Positions 22,806 to 34,545 are shown, numbered from the stretch's first letter. The stretch is DNA of 64,000 bases from Bidens hawaiensis (GCA_021521415.1 JAIQDT010004204.1:62001-126000), one strand, 5' to 3'. Program-made: numbers and translations. Notes: generated from the letters alone by a model not told the origin.

Positions 22806-24778
22806 TGTCACACCCCAACTTAGGGCCTAGGTGTAACACCCGTTAGTTGGTATCGGTTTTGTAAATATATCAGAGTTGTGTGTTTGTTTTAGCGGAAATT
22901 TTTTAAAATAAAATATTTTTTTATAAATTGACGGGTTAAAATACTCGTTATGTTCTTTAGTGGAAGTCTTTATATATAATGATATTATATTGAAAACTTG
23001 GGATTAAATACCTGTTTGATAATTCAGGTACATGTATTTTGAAAATATGATTCTTTAAATATTCTGAAATTCATATTTGAGCCACCAGATAGCATCTAAT
23101 GACTATATCTTCAATCTTCTATCATGTATTGTTTGTCTGTTTTAACCTTTATGATTTCCTATAAAATGGATTGGCAAATATGTGAGCACACAGCTAGTGA
23201 ATGACGCTGACTCTGTTGTAAAATATTTTCAATACCTTTGTGAAATCAACTATAATACATTTGTGACTACTCATTAGGCACCCAACTCAATTGGGATAAA
23301 ATTACCCTAAGTACATGCACAATAAAAAAACATATACACAAATCATTTCTCATAAAGCTTCCGGAGACGTGTTGTGGTTTGCATGGCCTCAGGAAAATGC
23401 TAAGTCACCATGTATGAATGGATCCAGACACATGGATACTTTTAATCAGAGCATCCGTTTCTTATTATTGTAACACAAGATTTTAATGATTCATAGATAC
23501 TATGCAAACATTCTGACTCTTAAAGAGTTAGAAAAAGATTAGAGCGTATTCACCTATCATGTTTATGATCATCATATGTTACTAATTTCTGCTTCTGATT
23601 GTTACCTCAAACATCTAGCTTCAGACCTTTAGTCAGTTTTGTATAGCTTTAACCTTGAAAAATTATTTGTTTGCATAAAGCATATGGACCTTTAGTCCCT
23701 TTGTTTATTTACCAATATATATGCTATGTTTCTTCTTCATGAAGAAACATCTATAATGGGTTTCTTCTTCAAGAAGAAACATTAATTTAACTACAACCTT
23801 TGTATTCAAATATTATATTTCTTAATCATAAATAAAAATTATTTTTACTATACCCCTTGTATATAAAAGCGTACGTTTCTTATCATGAAGAAACATTAAT
23901 TTGACCATAACCTCTGCTTATGAAAAGTTATGTTATACTTAATTATAATCAAGATTTGGGTTGTACTATCGACTATGGTCTAAGCTATTATAATAATAAT
24001 GAAATAATAACTTAAGTGTAACCACAACCTCACACGGGTATTCAGAGTTAGACGCGTAAGACTGATCAAAGCACTTCTACTCTATATCACGTATCGGAGC
24101 TTAAACCGTCAGAACTTTGGAGCGTGGCACGTACTTCGAACTCGACACGCTTCCCGAGACAAACTAGGTGAAAGTGAGGTGTTTTAGTGTGTGGATGAAA
24201 CAAGCAGTGAGCCTATATAGCAAATTTTGTGTCCCTTCGCATAGCACGACGGAAAAAGATTATGGTTGCTCACGTAGCGCGAACCAACTTTATGAGTCAT
24301 CGCTGGGTTTGCCACGCGGCACCATGTAGTCTGACAAGTGATGCCACGGGTCCACACGTGTCATACGTGCATGACGACCACTCCGTGTAGCGCAAAGTAA
24401 TCATGAGTCGTTTCTTCGCGTAGCGCGAACCTGTTAAATCCTCGGTTTTACCCCAGCTCCTTCGCATAGCGCGAAGAGCCAGATTGTTGTCCATTCGCTT
24501 AGCGCAAAGGGTCAAGATTTTAGAATTTACTCATTTGGTTCCTCTATTTTCCAAAAATACTATGTGGGAGGAAATTCTTTTTGTTGTTTATACTCATGTG
24601 GAATGTTTTCACTTTCTTCTTTATTTCCACGTGGGATGAACTTTCTTATTTTCTTAACATGGGATACTTGTATTTCCTTATCTAATGTTCCTACTTTTAT
24701 TAACTTGAGAACATTCTTGATCCTTCATCTTTATTATTTTGTTTGTCAAATATGGGTCGAAATTTTCGGGATGTTACA
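22806..24778 (-). mobile_element. 5' LTR of the minus-strand gypsy element (1973 bp)
   Basis: On the minus strand it runs from TGTAACATCCCGAAAA to GGGGTGTGACA, with proper TG...CA ends and the primer site just beyond. The TATA-like CTATATAGGC (near 24211-24220) lies about 560 bp from the start. A cluster of CGCGTAGCGCG-type words (24236-24512) is immediately upstream of that TATA box. Confidence 0.8.
24236..24512. repeat. Cluster of TTCGCRTAGCGCGAA-type words upstream of the LTR TATA box
   Basis: Six variants occur: CTTCGCATAGCACGA, CACGTAGCGCGAA, GTGTAGCGCAAA, TTCGCGTAGCGCGAA, TTCGCATAGCGCGAA and TTCGCTTAGCGCAAA. Each is a near-palindrome rich in CpG. They are spaced irregularly over about 280 bp in U3. 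Confidence 0.8.
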
Positions 24779-25373
24779 GAAATAAATAATGGGTTCAACA
24801 TACTGAACTTTTCTAGAATCCCGGCTGGCAAGATAACAACACTCATGATATTAAGTGATATTTTTACCCACAACAACGATATCCACGAATCACTATGGTT
24901 TTCATAATTAAAACAACGAGGAGGGTAATATGAACGATTAGTGTGACGACTTAAAGCTTTTGATACATGTGACGTAGGTTCGCTTTGGCCTATGTGGTCA
25001 GACACTCCGATTCAACCCCTAGGCGAGTCATATCGCATTCGATCCACAAGGTTTTTTTTGCCACATCTTCAAATCTCGGTGTTTCCCCCTTCCAGTTACT
25101 ATGAAACCCATCATACGATCTCATCCTTACGGAGATGAGAAACATTGAAAATTTAGGTTCAAAAATTGAATTTTGAACGTATAAAAACTATGCACTTTAG
25201 ATAAGGTGAGATACCTTAGATTATTGTGTGTGTGTGTGTGTTTGTTTGTTTGTCTACATGAGAATTAATGAGTGAATAAATCAATTAATAAGTGTATGAA
25301 CAATCAAATAATAAAGTAGGGAAAGTAACACCTAAAGACAATCACGTATCGGGACCTAACGCATTCGGCTACC
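24779..25373. other. Non-coding sequence between two retroelements
   Basis: No family resemblance was found. A (GT)n microsatellite lies near 25223-25245. The right edge is where the Athila-like unit becomes recognisable by comparison with 38755 onwards. Confidence 0.4.
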
Positions 25374-25633
25374 GAAGTTGCGTATACTTTAGAAGATGGT
25401 CTACGGGAGTGAAAAAGCCTTTGCATGTCAAACACAACCAGTCTTCTCGATACTTACAGCGCATTTGGCTCTTGCCAGGTAAGTTTAAATATAGGTGGTC
25501 TAACCCGTTATTGATTTTTAATTCTAAGTTAATATTTTGTGGTTCCACCATTGATATATTACTGTTTGATAAATTCCGGGTGGAACTAAACAGGTTAGAT
25601 AGGGTCCAGATCAAGGAAAAACCTCCTGATTAA
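25374..25633 (+). pseudogene. Athila-like integrase C-terminal tail (first copy)
   Basis: The frame reads STGVKKPLHVKH, RYLQRIWLLPGKFKYRWSN and RVELNRLDRVQIKEKPPD, then stops. LLPGKxxxRWS is the hallmark of the C-terminal tail of Athila-type gypsy integrases (usually LFPGKLKSRWSGPF). The catalytic core is absent upstream. The same segment recurs at 38755-39013 with few changes. Confidence 0.6.
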
Positions 25634-25845
25634 GTTCAAGTGTGGGGAGGTTTCGCGGAGTCTGTATATTTCATCGGGTCGCTAACGTAGTTTTTGTAGT
25701 TCGACTTTGTTTTCGTGTTCTAAGTTTTGCTAGTTTGAAGAAATATTGAGCTAGAGACGATCCCCAAGTAAGAATTTAATGAAAAGACAGTTGTGGGGAT
25801 GGAGTAGCAGTGAAGCCGTATACTTTATATTTATATATTTGCTCA

Positions 25846-26002
25846 TGTAATGGAATAAAATCAACCTCAATAATCATTGAGGGATTTGGGAGCTATATTT
25901 ATAATTTTGAAAGACGAAGATCTCTCCTATAATTAAGGAGAGTCAATCACAAATACAAGGAAACACAACTAATACATTGATTACAAATTATTTCCGTTTA
26001 TA
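25846..26002 (-). mobile_element. 3' LTR of the copia element
   Basis: It is 157 bp. On the minus strand it runs from TATAAACGG to CCATTACA. It differs from the 5' LTR at about five positions. Its inner side abuts a run of twelve C on the plus strand, the polypurine tract of the element. Confidence 0.9.
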
Positions 26003-26547
26003 CCCCCCCCCCCCTTCAATCGAAACGGTGGCGGGCCAAGACGAAGCATTTTGCGGAAGACTTCAAATTGAGCACGCGGAAGACTCTTGGTGAAGATGTC
26101 AGCCACCTGAAGATTGGTTTGAACGAACTTGCTGTAAAGTTGCGCTGAGTTGACCAACTCCCAAATGAAATGATAATCCAAATCGATATGTTTTGCACGC
26201 TTGTGGGACACAGGATTTTGAGTCATGAACAAGGCACTCTTATTGTCACATAACAGCGTAGGATGATCTAGTGGAAGAGCATGCAATTCTCGCAAGAGAT
26301 GAGTTATCCAGGCAAGCTCTGCGGCAGTGTTCGCCATTGCACGATACTCCGATTCACAATTGGATCGAGAGCCCGTAGGTTGTTTCTTAGCACTCCAAGA
26401 CACCAGATTACCACCCAGAAAAATAGAATAACCATACGTAGAGCGGCGTGTATTAAGACAACATGCCCAATCAGCATCAGAATAACCAATAACACAGGGT
26501 GTGTGCGTACGACTGTAGGTGAGGTCAAAGGAAAGTGTTCCTTTCAC
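26003..26547 (-). pseudogene. Copia RNase H domain and C-terminus
   Basis: The frame gives GYSDADWACCLNTRRSTYGY, WSAKKQPTGSRSNCESEYRA and ADIFTKSLPRAQFE, the standard copia RNase H signature. Acidic residues of the active site (D in SDADWA, E in SESEYRA-type motif, D in LLCDNKSA) are present. It removes RNA from the RNA/DNA hybrid. A one-base deletion near 26600 separates it from RT. The 3' end lies in the polypurine tract. Confidence 0.9.
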
Positions 26548-26582
26548 ATAACATAGAAGACGTTTGACGGCCCTTAAACGAT

Positions 26583-27649
26583 CTACAGTGGGACGATGAA
26601 GAAACTGGAAAGTTGATTCACTGCATAAGATAAATCTGGTCTAGTGATGGTTAAGTATTGTAAAGCTCCGACTAAAGACCGATAGAAAGTAGGATCCGAG
26701 TATGGTACTCCATCAATAGAAAAAGACTCGTAAGGAGCAAGTTGAGTGCTCACAGGTTTGGAGTCGTACAACTGTGCCCGGAGAAGAATATCTTTGGCAT
26801 ATTTGGCTTGTGTAAGAAAAAGGCCAGTGTTAGTGTAGACGACTTCTAAACCCAAAAAATAACTTAGATCCCCAAGATCTTTAATGGCAAACTCACAGTG
26901 CAAGTGAGCAATAAAGGTGTGAATAATGGCTTCATCATTTCCCGTTAAGATGAGATCATCAACGTAAACGAGAAGATACATGATGTGTGAGTCTTTGCGA
27001 AGAACAAAAAGAGAAGTATCCGCACGACTACATGTGAAGCCATAGGAAAGAAGAAACGTACTTAGACGTTGAAACCAAGCACGTGGAGCCTGCTTGAGTC
27101 CATAAAGAGCCTTAGATAATTTGCAAACATGGTTAGGAAATTGCGAGTTCACAAATCCAGGTGGTTGCTCCATAAAAACTGTTTCGGTCAGATTGCCATT
27201 TAAAAAAGCATTCTTTACATCGAGTTGATGCAACTTCCATTTTTAAGCACCGCTAGAGATAGCACAGTGCGCACCGTGGAAGATTTAACCACAGGACTAA
27301 AGGTATGAGAATAGTCCAATCCCGGGATTTGTGTAAATCCTTGAGCCACCAAACGTGCCTTATAACGCTCAATTGTTCCATTAGTGTGATATTTAACCCG
27401 AAACACCCATTTGGAACCCACAACATTCGTAGAAGAGGGACGTGGAACTAAAGTCCATGTATTGATTTGATGAAGTGCCGTAATCTCATCGTCCATAGCT
27501 GCCATCCATTTTGGATCTTTAGACGCCGATTTGAAGCCCCGTGGTTCAACAATAGAAGACAAGGCAACGTGTAAGGCATAGGAGCTTAGGGCAGCAAGAT
27601 CGGCTTGGTATTTAGGTTTAAAAATTTCTGCCTTGGCTCGTGTTTTCAT
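26583..27649 (-). pseudogene. Copia reverse transcriptase, frameshifted
   Basis: The first frame (27649-27215) has WMAAMDDEITAL, VGSKWVFRVKYHTNG and ARLVAQGFTQ. The second (27233-26583) has LDVKNAFLNG, EQPPGFV, LYGLKQAPRAW and the catalytic YVDDLILTG. The two overlap out of frame at an A run near 27241, a one-base loss. A second one-base loss breaks the link to RNase H after AVNQLSS. All RT core motifs remain readable. Confidence 0.9.
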
Positions 27650-27706
27650 AGTATGAGTGTTGGAAGTGGAGGTGTCGGGTACTTGCTCAGTAGGAGTTGG
27701 TTCGGG

Positions 27707-29098
27707 TTAGGTAGTGGCAGATTCGCTGGCAGCTGTAGAGGATTCGGTAGTGGCAGGGTCGGGATTGATTTCAGCTGGGTTGGTAGTGGGGTAGTCGGGT
27801 TGAAGGTGGGTTGTGGTTGGGTTTCCAGGTAGTGGGCTGGTTGGTGGGTGACAAAGTGGGCATGAGGTAGGGGAAGTTTCTGGTGGGGTTGGTCTGGATG
27901 AAGTAGGGCTAGTAGGCAAAGGAGTCGAGCCAGTTAAATCTTCACGAAAAGTGCTAAGGATTAAATGTTGATGATTTAATGAGGCACCAGAATTTTTGAA
28001 ATGAAAAGAAACTTCATTAAATCGAGCATGGCGAGAGATAAAAACACGATTTGATGTTGGATCCAAACACCGAAAGCCTTTGTGAGAAGAGCTATAACCA
28101 ATGAAAACACATGGAAGACTTCTTGGCTCAAGTTTATGCTTGGCGTAGTCATGCAAATAAGGAAATACTTGGCACCCGTAGACCCGAAAATTAGCGTAAC
28201 ATGGTAGCTGATCAAATAATATTTGAAAAGGAGACGTGTTGCCGAGGAGAGGGGTCGGCACACGATTAATAATATAGGTAGCCGAGGTAAAGGCATCGGC
28301 CCAATATTGAGCCGGAACATGTGGATTAAATAACATAGCGAGGCCCATTTCAACAACATGGCGATGTTTCCTTTCAGTACGCCCATTTTGTTGTGGCGTG
28401 TATAGACATGAAAATCGATGAAAAATCCCGTTGTCCTCAAAAAAATTTTGAACTGTATGGTTCACAAACTCGCTTCCACCATCATTTGGAAAACTTTTAT
28501 TTTGCCGGGAGCGTTGAGTTTGAACAAGGTTAATAAATGCAGGTAAAACCGCATAGAATCCCGTTTTCGTTTTAAGAGGATAAAACCATGTAAACCTAGA
28601 GTAATCATCGATAAAAATAACATAATAACGATATCCATCAGTAGAAGTAACAGGAGCAGGGCCCCACAAGTCACAATGCACCAAATCTAATGGATAAGAA
28701 GCACGTTTTTCATTTGAAATAAAAGGTAATCGATGTCCCTTTGCAGGTTGGCACGAAGTGCAAATGTCAGGCTTAGGTAATAAAGAAGTAACTGATAAAA
28801 CACCACATTTGTTCAAAACAGAAATAACATCAAAAGAAACGTGGCCTAAACGGGCATGCCATAATTCATAAAAGGCCTTATTTGAAACATCAGCAACAAA
28901 AGCTTGTGGTCCATATTTGAGCACATAAAGTCCATCAACGCGATTCCCTCGAGCAAGAACATGTCTTGTCATCCGATCCTGAATATGAAAATAATGCTGA
29001 GAAAATAATACATCAACAGGATGATCGGCAGTCAACTTTCTTACAGATAACAATTTCTTTGTGAGGTTTGGAAAAACAAGCACATCACGGAGATTCAT
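27707..29098 (-). pseudogene. Copia GAG-pre-integrase and integrase
   Basis: A 463-residue open frame begins inside the pre-integrase domain. ELWHARLGH and the CTSCQPAKGHRLPF zinc-binding part precede the integrase core. Catalytic acids are seen in VHCDLWGP, NDGGSEF and QQNGRTERKHRH. A Pro/Thr/Ser-rich tail follows, then a stop where the polyprotein should continue into RT. The frame upstream towards protease is also broken near 29100-29145. Confidence 0.9.
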
Positions 29099-29169
29099 TT
29101 TGTTACAAATTTTATAAGACCCCGTATGAGTAATCGGAAGTTGCTTACATTACCAAAAATAACCTTGCT

Positions 29170-29739
29170 ATTACCTTTTTATGGATTAGAGTGGTGGAGA
29201 AACTCTCGATTTGGTGCCATGTGATCAGTTGCGCCCGAGTCCCCGGTCCAATATGGTGTGTCATGAGTAACATGACACTGAGCATGGAATTCACACAGAT
29301 TTCTAAACCGATGAGAGAAATCGGTAATAGAAGACGTACCTTTTGAGAGCTGTCGAAGGGAGTTTCGAAGAGACTGAATCCGCTCCACAGACGCGTTGAT
29401 GGACGCCTGTTCAAGAGCAGTCCAGATTTGTTAAGCACCGGTTAAACCCAAGACTTCAGCAGCTGCTTCTTCAATTAAGGATGAGAGGAGTAGAAGAGCA
29501 GCCTTCTGGTCATTAGCGATCCATGAAAGATGTTCCGGATTTGCGACAAGTTTATTGTCAAACCGTGATGGTCTTAGGCGGTGGTTGGATGGAGCCATCG
29601 ATGTGGTCAGAAAGCTTGTGTAGGGCACCAGGAACCGCATATGGTTGCACCAAAATAGATAATTAGAAGCCGATAATTTTATTGGAGAAAAGTGAGGGAC
29701 AGAATTCATGATGGGAAGAGAGTCAGTGGAGGCAGCCAT
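29170..29739 (-). pseudogene. Copia gag joined to protease by an internal deletion
   Basis: The start codon lies at 29739-29737 (MAASTDSLP). IKLSASNYLFWCNHM and WIANDQKAALLLLSSL are typical copia gag N-terminal motifs. An in-frame TAA follows near 29432. The reading then gives FRNLCEFHAQCHVTHDTPYW and the protease motif DSGATDHMA. The zinc knuckle and gag C-terminus normally between these are missing, so a deletion fused gag to protease. Confidence 0.8.
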
Positions 29740-29786
29740 GAGATGGTAGAGAAGGTCCGTAGGAAAGAAAAATTTAGGGTAAAGGT

Positions 29787-29800
29787 TTAGGCTGATACCA
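29787..29800 (-). other. Primer-binding site of the copia element
   Basis: On the minus strand TGGTATCAGCC directly follows the LTR end CCATTACA. The first nine bases fit the initiator tRNA-Met complement, with changes afterwards. Confidence 0.75.
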
Positions 29801-29957
29801 TGTAATGGAATAAAATCAACCTCAATAATCATTGAGGGATTTGGGAGCTATATTTATAATTTAGAAAGACGAAGATCTCTCATGTAATTAAGGAGAGTCA
29901 ATCACAAATACAAGGAAACACAATTAATACATTGATTACAAATTATTTCCGTTTATA
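29801..29957 (-). mobile_element. 5' LTR of the copia element
   Basis: This 157-bp direct repeat of 25846-26002 has TATATTTATAA-like promoter sequence around 29850. It is followed on the right by the target duplicate GCTCC and the resumed Athila-like sequence. Confidence 0.9.
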
Positions 29958-31638
29958 GCTCCTGATTATCCATGTTTTATATTTGTGGGTTGTTGAAGTA
30001 CTTTAATTGCATAATATCTATCATTATGATATGATACATTTTTAGATATTTTTGTTTGGTTTTGTTTGGCCGCTTTTGTTCATGTGTGAGAGAAGGAGTT
30101 AACAATTGCTGAACACGTTCATAGTTGGAAAGCATTCATAGAAGAAGACTTTGGCATCATATTTCATACGCATATTACCAGCTAAGTCTTTTCCCTTATC
30201 TAGCTTATTAACTTTTTATTTTGCTTTAATTTTTATTTTTTAAGTTTCTAGTTTTTTTTGTAGTCCGACTTTATTTTTAATTTTATTTTTATTTAAGTCG
30301 TCCTTATCCTTGCATTGAGGACAATGCAAAATTTAAGTGTGGGGATAGGATATTTGAGTCATAGTTTAAATTGAACTTTTAAAATAAAAAAAATTAAAAT
30401 ATATATATATATATAAATTGAAAAATGTTTTAAAAATGTCCATTGAATTTAGTTTTATTGCATGAAAGTGAGAGATGATGATATTTATCGGAAATCGGTT
30501 TTTTAAACTACTAATAATATGAGATATATAAAAGAAAGCGCACTTAACTTGTGATGTGTCGGTAGGCTCAGCCTTGAAAATGAAAGGGCAATTTGATAAA
30601 ATGGTTTAAAACGGAAATCTTTTGTGGGTAAAGCGTTTTGTCCGTGGAAGATAAGTAATGAAAGGTCGGGCCATACTCAAGCCTCAATTTTTGGTATGAA
30701 AATGTGGAAATATTATAAAATTTTAAAAATCTGAATACGTTATCATATGATGCTTGGGTAGGTTTAACGTTAGAGTATGTCGTGTAGCCTATGATATAAA
30801 TCTTAAATTGCTAGTTTTAGTGTTTTACACTTCATTGGCGTATGGTTTTATAACCTTAAATCTTGTTTTGATGGGATGCTTCGGGTCCGGAGACCATGGG
30901 TCTGTATGCAATCTATTCATCTGGGTATTCACAATTCCTAAGTGGGATTGTGGATATTTAAATAAAGCTAAAAAGAGCAAACCCTTATAAGTCTTCAAAC
31001 ATGATCACAAAAGTACAAATACACTACAGACTTGATCATCCACGCTGTTAGCCATGTGGGGTCCCCTTGCTCGCGTCTCATTACCATTAAGAAACTGACC
31101 ACAAGGGACACGCTACATGTAAGCCCTACAGATGAAATTTTGCAAGCTCACCTATGGTGATGAGTTTGGGGTATTGCTTGATAACGGGGGTATGTCATGT
31201 TGTGGGGAACACTAGCTACTATTTAATTGTACCTTAATCGTATCTAATGGCTGCTTGGTAGACTTTGATGCTTAAGCTTAGGTGGATAAACAATACCCTT
31301 GATCGTCTTAACTATTCATGAAAAAATAGAGCAACAAAAGTTTTAATTCTGCTAATTTTGAGGTTTAAGTCAATTTGGGGTGGTCTGGTCCGGTAAATGC
31401 TGAAAATAAGCGGGTCTTAATTGTGTAAACCACTGAGTAATATTATTGTCGGATCTTATTTGTCCCGGTAAAGATTAAGACATGGGTTTAAGTGGACAAC
31501 AATATCGGTGATCGTGGTTTTTGCGTTTTTCTGAGCTTTAAAAATTAACCTATATGTTTGTAAGACTGTATTTTCCGATTCCGATTCAACTACATTAAAC
31601 TTTTTCAGGGACGAAAAAAGAATAGGTGTGGGGATATT

Positions 31639-33354
31639 TGATGTAATGCAAAATGTTTATGTTTCCCGTGTATATTTTATTTAATATTTTAATGGTTTTT
31701 GTTTGTTTACACTTTTATGTTTCGTAGGTTCCGGGAGTTGATTGTGATCAAAAAGGACGGAAAACGAGTTAAAAAGAGCTAAAACGGAGATCCAGAACGC
31801 GTCAGGGAGGAGCCAGAATGGAGAACCGGTCAAAACCGGGCCGGTCTGACCGGTCCCCTTGGTAGAGCACGTCGCGCGACCGGGGAGGCCGAAGCCTGTC
31901 GCGCGGCGCCTAGGGGCTGCTGGAGGATTTTTATTTTCGTTTTTGCTACATGTTGGGCCTTGTTTGGGTATTTAAAAATCTTTAACTTAAATCTGAGAAT
32001 AACCTGAAGCCACCAGACGAAATTGGGAATTCTTGGAGCATATTTTCGAGTTTCTTGGTGATTTTGAAAGCACGAGAACAACCGGTGAAGAGCTTTACGT
32101 TCAAGATCGAAGACTACGGGTTTTATCGCCTTTAATCTTTCGTTTCTCATTATTTCACCATGTTTTCAGTTTTATTTGCTTTGATTGATTTAGACTATAT
32201 GATGCTAGGCTAAACTTAATATACTACCTAGGTCGTGATGAACCTTTGTTCGGTTTGATTTTGATTGAGAATTGTTCCGTTATGGATTTTATGTTTTAAA
32301 TAAACTGTTGAGTTTGAATTAATTGATGTGTATGATTGCTTGGTTTTATTTACTTGGATTTATTGTTCCACATTACCCTTGATGATTGTTTCATAGGATA
32401 GCATTTTGTTAGGTCACTTATTGTGTGTTCTTGACTAGTTTATGATTGATATGTATTAAGTTCATAGAAACAATAAAATCAATTAAATAGATAAAAGTGA
32501 GCTGCTAGCCTAGAAAGTTGTAAGGTGATAGGTTATTAATAGATCTTTGTTGGTTAGGATTGCTAGATTTAGATCTTCGTAAGGATTCCGTCTAGGTTTG
32601 ATTGTCAGCTTAGTCTATTAAGTCAATTGAGACTTCTTAACTATCTTTGATTTTCGCGTTGTAAGGTAAGATTTCGTCATAAAGATACTTAGACATAAAT
32701 TATTAAATAACGGTAAGGAAGTTTAATTCATAAAACTGGTGAGTCTTAAAACTTGTTAGAAATCCATAGGTGTCTTATTGAGGGTCAAGGGTACTGTTCG
32801 GGTTTTCTATCAAGGGTCTATTTTACGATCCCAGTTCCATAACTTAAGTTTCTCATTTGATTGATTGTCGTAACATTGGGGATTCTAGCCTAGGTAGTTA
32901 TTTTCATCATCTGAGTTAATCTAAGTGTTTTAATAGTTTATTATATTTTATTTAATTAGGGTTATGTTTATAATATTTAATTAATTAGGTTTTAAGTAAT
33001 GATTATGTTTTATTATATTTAAAATAATTAGGGTTAGGGTTAATTATTTAAGTATTAGTTTATTAGTTAGTTTATTTAAGTAATATTTAAGTTAATCATT
33101 AGTTAGGTTTTAATTAAATAGTTTAAAACTCCCCCTTAAATAATATTATTAAATAGTCGTGTTAGTAAGTCGAGTCTAATTAGCTAGTATACGTAATTTA
33201 TAGAGTCTTGTGGGTTCGATATCCGGACTTACTTAGCTGTACTAGAGTCGACCGGTACACTTGCCGGTTAGTAGTTTAAGAGTCTAGAATTATTACTTAG
33301 TATCTAGATTAGCTTATTTTAGTTAATAATTATTTGACTACTTTCAGCACATCA
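31639..33354 (+). mobile_element. Athila-like LTR1 (1716 bp)
   Basis: It starts TGATGTAATGC and ends TCAGCACATCA, so the ends are the inverted repeat TGATGT/ACATCA. A CpG-rich GTCGCGCGAC pair (31872-31910) lies just upstream of a TATA-like GGGTATTTAAAAA (near 31967). It is closely similar along its length to LTR2 (40892-42626). It is bordered by internal sequence on both sides. Confidence 0.85.
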
Positions 33355-33357
33355 AGT

Positions 33358-33380
33358 TTTTTGGCGTCGTTGCCGTGGAG
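33358..33380 (+). other. Athila-type primer-binding site, mutated
   Basis: TTTTTGGCGTCGTTGCCGTGG follows LTR1 after three bases. It differs at two positions from the standard Athila site TGGCGCCGTTGCCGGGG found after LTR2. Confidence 0.85.
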
Positions 33381-34182
33381 TCTTAGCGATTGCGTTATTT
33401 GCTTTAATTGGACTTAATTTCTACATCGTGCTATTTGTTTTTGTTTTGAGTCGTAGGAGTCTATTTGTCCGTGTCTTTTATTTCTTTTTAGTCGTAAATA
33501 TGTGTGAGATTTCTGGCGGACCCCATTTTACACTTATATGTCCACAATGGGGTGTTTGGCACATCATTATGCTAACCCTTCTGTGCAGCCGGTGCAAAAT
33601 GTAACATCCTACTTTTGGTTATTATAATGAAATAAATTTCGTTATTTTATAGTGGGTCGTTATCAGTTTAGATAAATAGAATACGAGATGGGCTAGTGTT
33701 GGCTAAATGAATATGGGTTATGGACTTGGGTTATGAAAGAAAGAAGGAAAGACCATGGGATTAAGCCCATGATCCATAAATATATAAACCCTTAATCTCC
33801 ACTTATTCCTCATTTCACACATATTCCATACACCACCAAAACACACACTTAAGCTTTCTCTCTAGTTATCTCCCTATCTAAACCGAAACCAAGAAGGAAA
33901 CCGAGCACCGACCCGAGGTAATAATAGTATGATGTTGTTTTAGCTTAAACCCGTTAGATATAGTCACGAAACGACGAGTCGACACCGTTAAACCGTTTAA
34001 GTCACGAGATCCAGGTGGAATCGGGTATAAACCGAACCTATAATGAGCTTAGGGGTAACCCTAGCTCAGATCTAACTGAACGGGGCGAAAAACGGTGAAA
34101 AAAAGAGTTAAAACCCGTTTTTCCGGCGTGTTCGCGGTTTTCCGGCGGCGGTGCCGGAAAGGCGGCTGAGTATTTTAAGAAT

Positions 34183-34211
34183 GTCAGAGAATGTTTCTAA
34201 CATTCTCTGAC
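34183..34211. repeat. 29-base perfect palindrome in solo LTR C
   Basis: Two 13-base arms (GTCAGAGAATGTT) enclose TCT. It is the same sequence as 18622-18650 read on the other strand. Confidence 0.9.
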
Positions 34212-34225
34212 AAACCCTAACCCTG

Positions 34226-34545
34226 ATTCATTAACGAACCAAGGGTGATTCGCTAAAGAAAGCCTAGCGAACTAGCCTTAGTTCACATCCAGATTCGTTA
34301 AGGAAAAGATAACGAATTGACCCTCAATTCGTTATAGTCATTCGTGAAGGAGATAACGAATTAGAATGTCCAATTCGTTATCTGGACTAATTCTCTATGT
34401 GGACTGGTTCGCTATATGGACAGATTCGTTATAAAGGTTCAGTTCGCTATAAAGTCCAATTCGTCAAAAGGGGCCAATTCGTCATAAGGTCCAATTCGTT
34501 ATGACAAACCAATTCGTTAAAGAACCCAGTAGCGAACTAGAAGTT
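34226..34545. repeat. AACGAATT word array in solo LTR C
   Basis: AATTCGTTA, AACGAATT and near variants occur about twenty times, with spacers reading as short phrases such as AAGGTCCAATTCGTTAT. It is the counterpart of 18327-18595 in copy A, but copy number and order differ. Confidence 0.85.

Larger units (their letters stand above)
15268..24778 (-). mobile_element. Minus-strand gypsy element with gag but no visible pol, split by two solo LTRs
   Basis: Reading on the minus strand: 5' LTR (24778-22806), tRNA-Met-type primer site, a broken gag with a retrotransposon-gag domain and two zinc knuckles (to about 16190), a G-rich tract and a truncated 3' LTR (15475-15268). Two foreign solo LTRs (20025-22183 and 16811-19209) interrupt gag. 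Without them the internal region is only about 2.8 kb, and no protease, reverse transcriptase or integrase motif can be read in it. It is either a deletion derivative or a non-autonomous gag-only family, mobilised by a relative. Confidence 0.7.
25846..29957 (-). mobile_element. Ty1/copia retrotransposon, full structure but broken coding region
   Basis: The 4.1-kb element has 157-bp LTRs about 97% identical, a primer site, a G12 polypurine tract and gag, protease, integrase, RT and RNase H in copia order. Flanks are GCTCA (25841-25845) and GCTCC (29958-29962), a 5-bp duplication with one change. The uninterrupted target is seen at 39220 in the second Athila-like unit. Frameshifts and a nonsense codon break the polyprotein, and the gag-protease spacer with the zinc knuckle is missing. 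Confidence 0.9.
25634..31638 (+). mobile_element. 3' untranslated part of the first Athila-like unit, split by the copia insertion
   Basis: The two pieces are 25634-25845 and 29963-31638. They match 39014-40891 in order and orientation. They contain GTGTGGGGAGG, the Athila-typical ATTGAGGACAATGC followed by TTTAAGTGTGGGG (near 30315-30346), and end with a purine-rich GTGTGGGGATATT just before LTR1. No env-like ORF is visible. Confidence 0.75.

Noticed and set aside
27605..27832. Gly/Ser/Val-rich plus-strand frame
   Set aside because: It is antisense to the Pro/Thr-rich integrase tail of the copia element.
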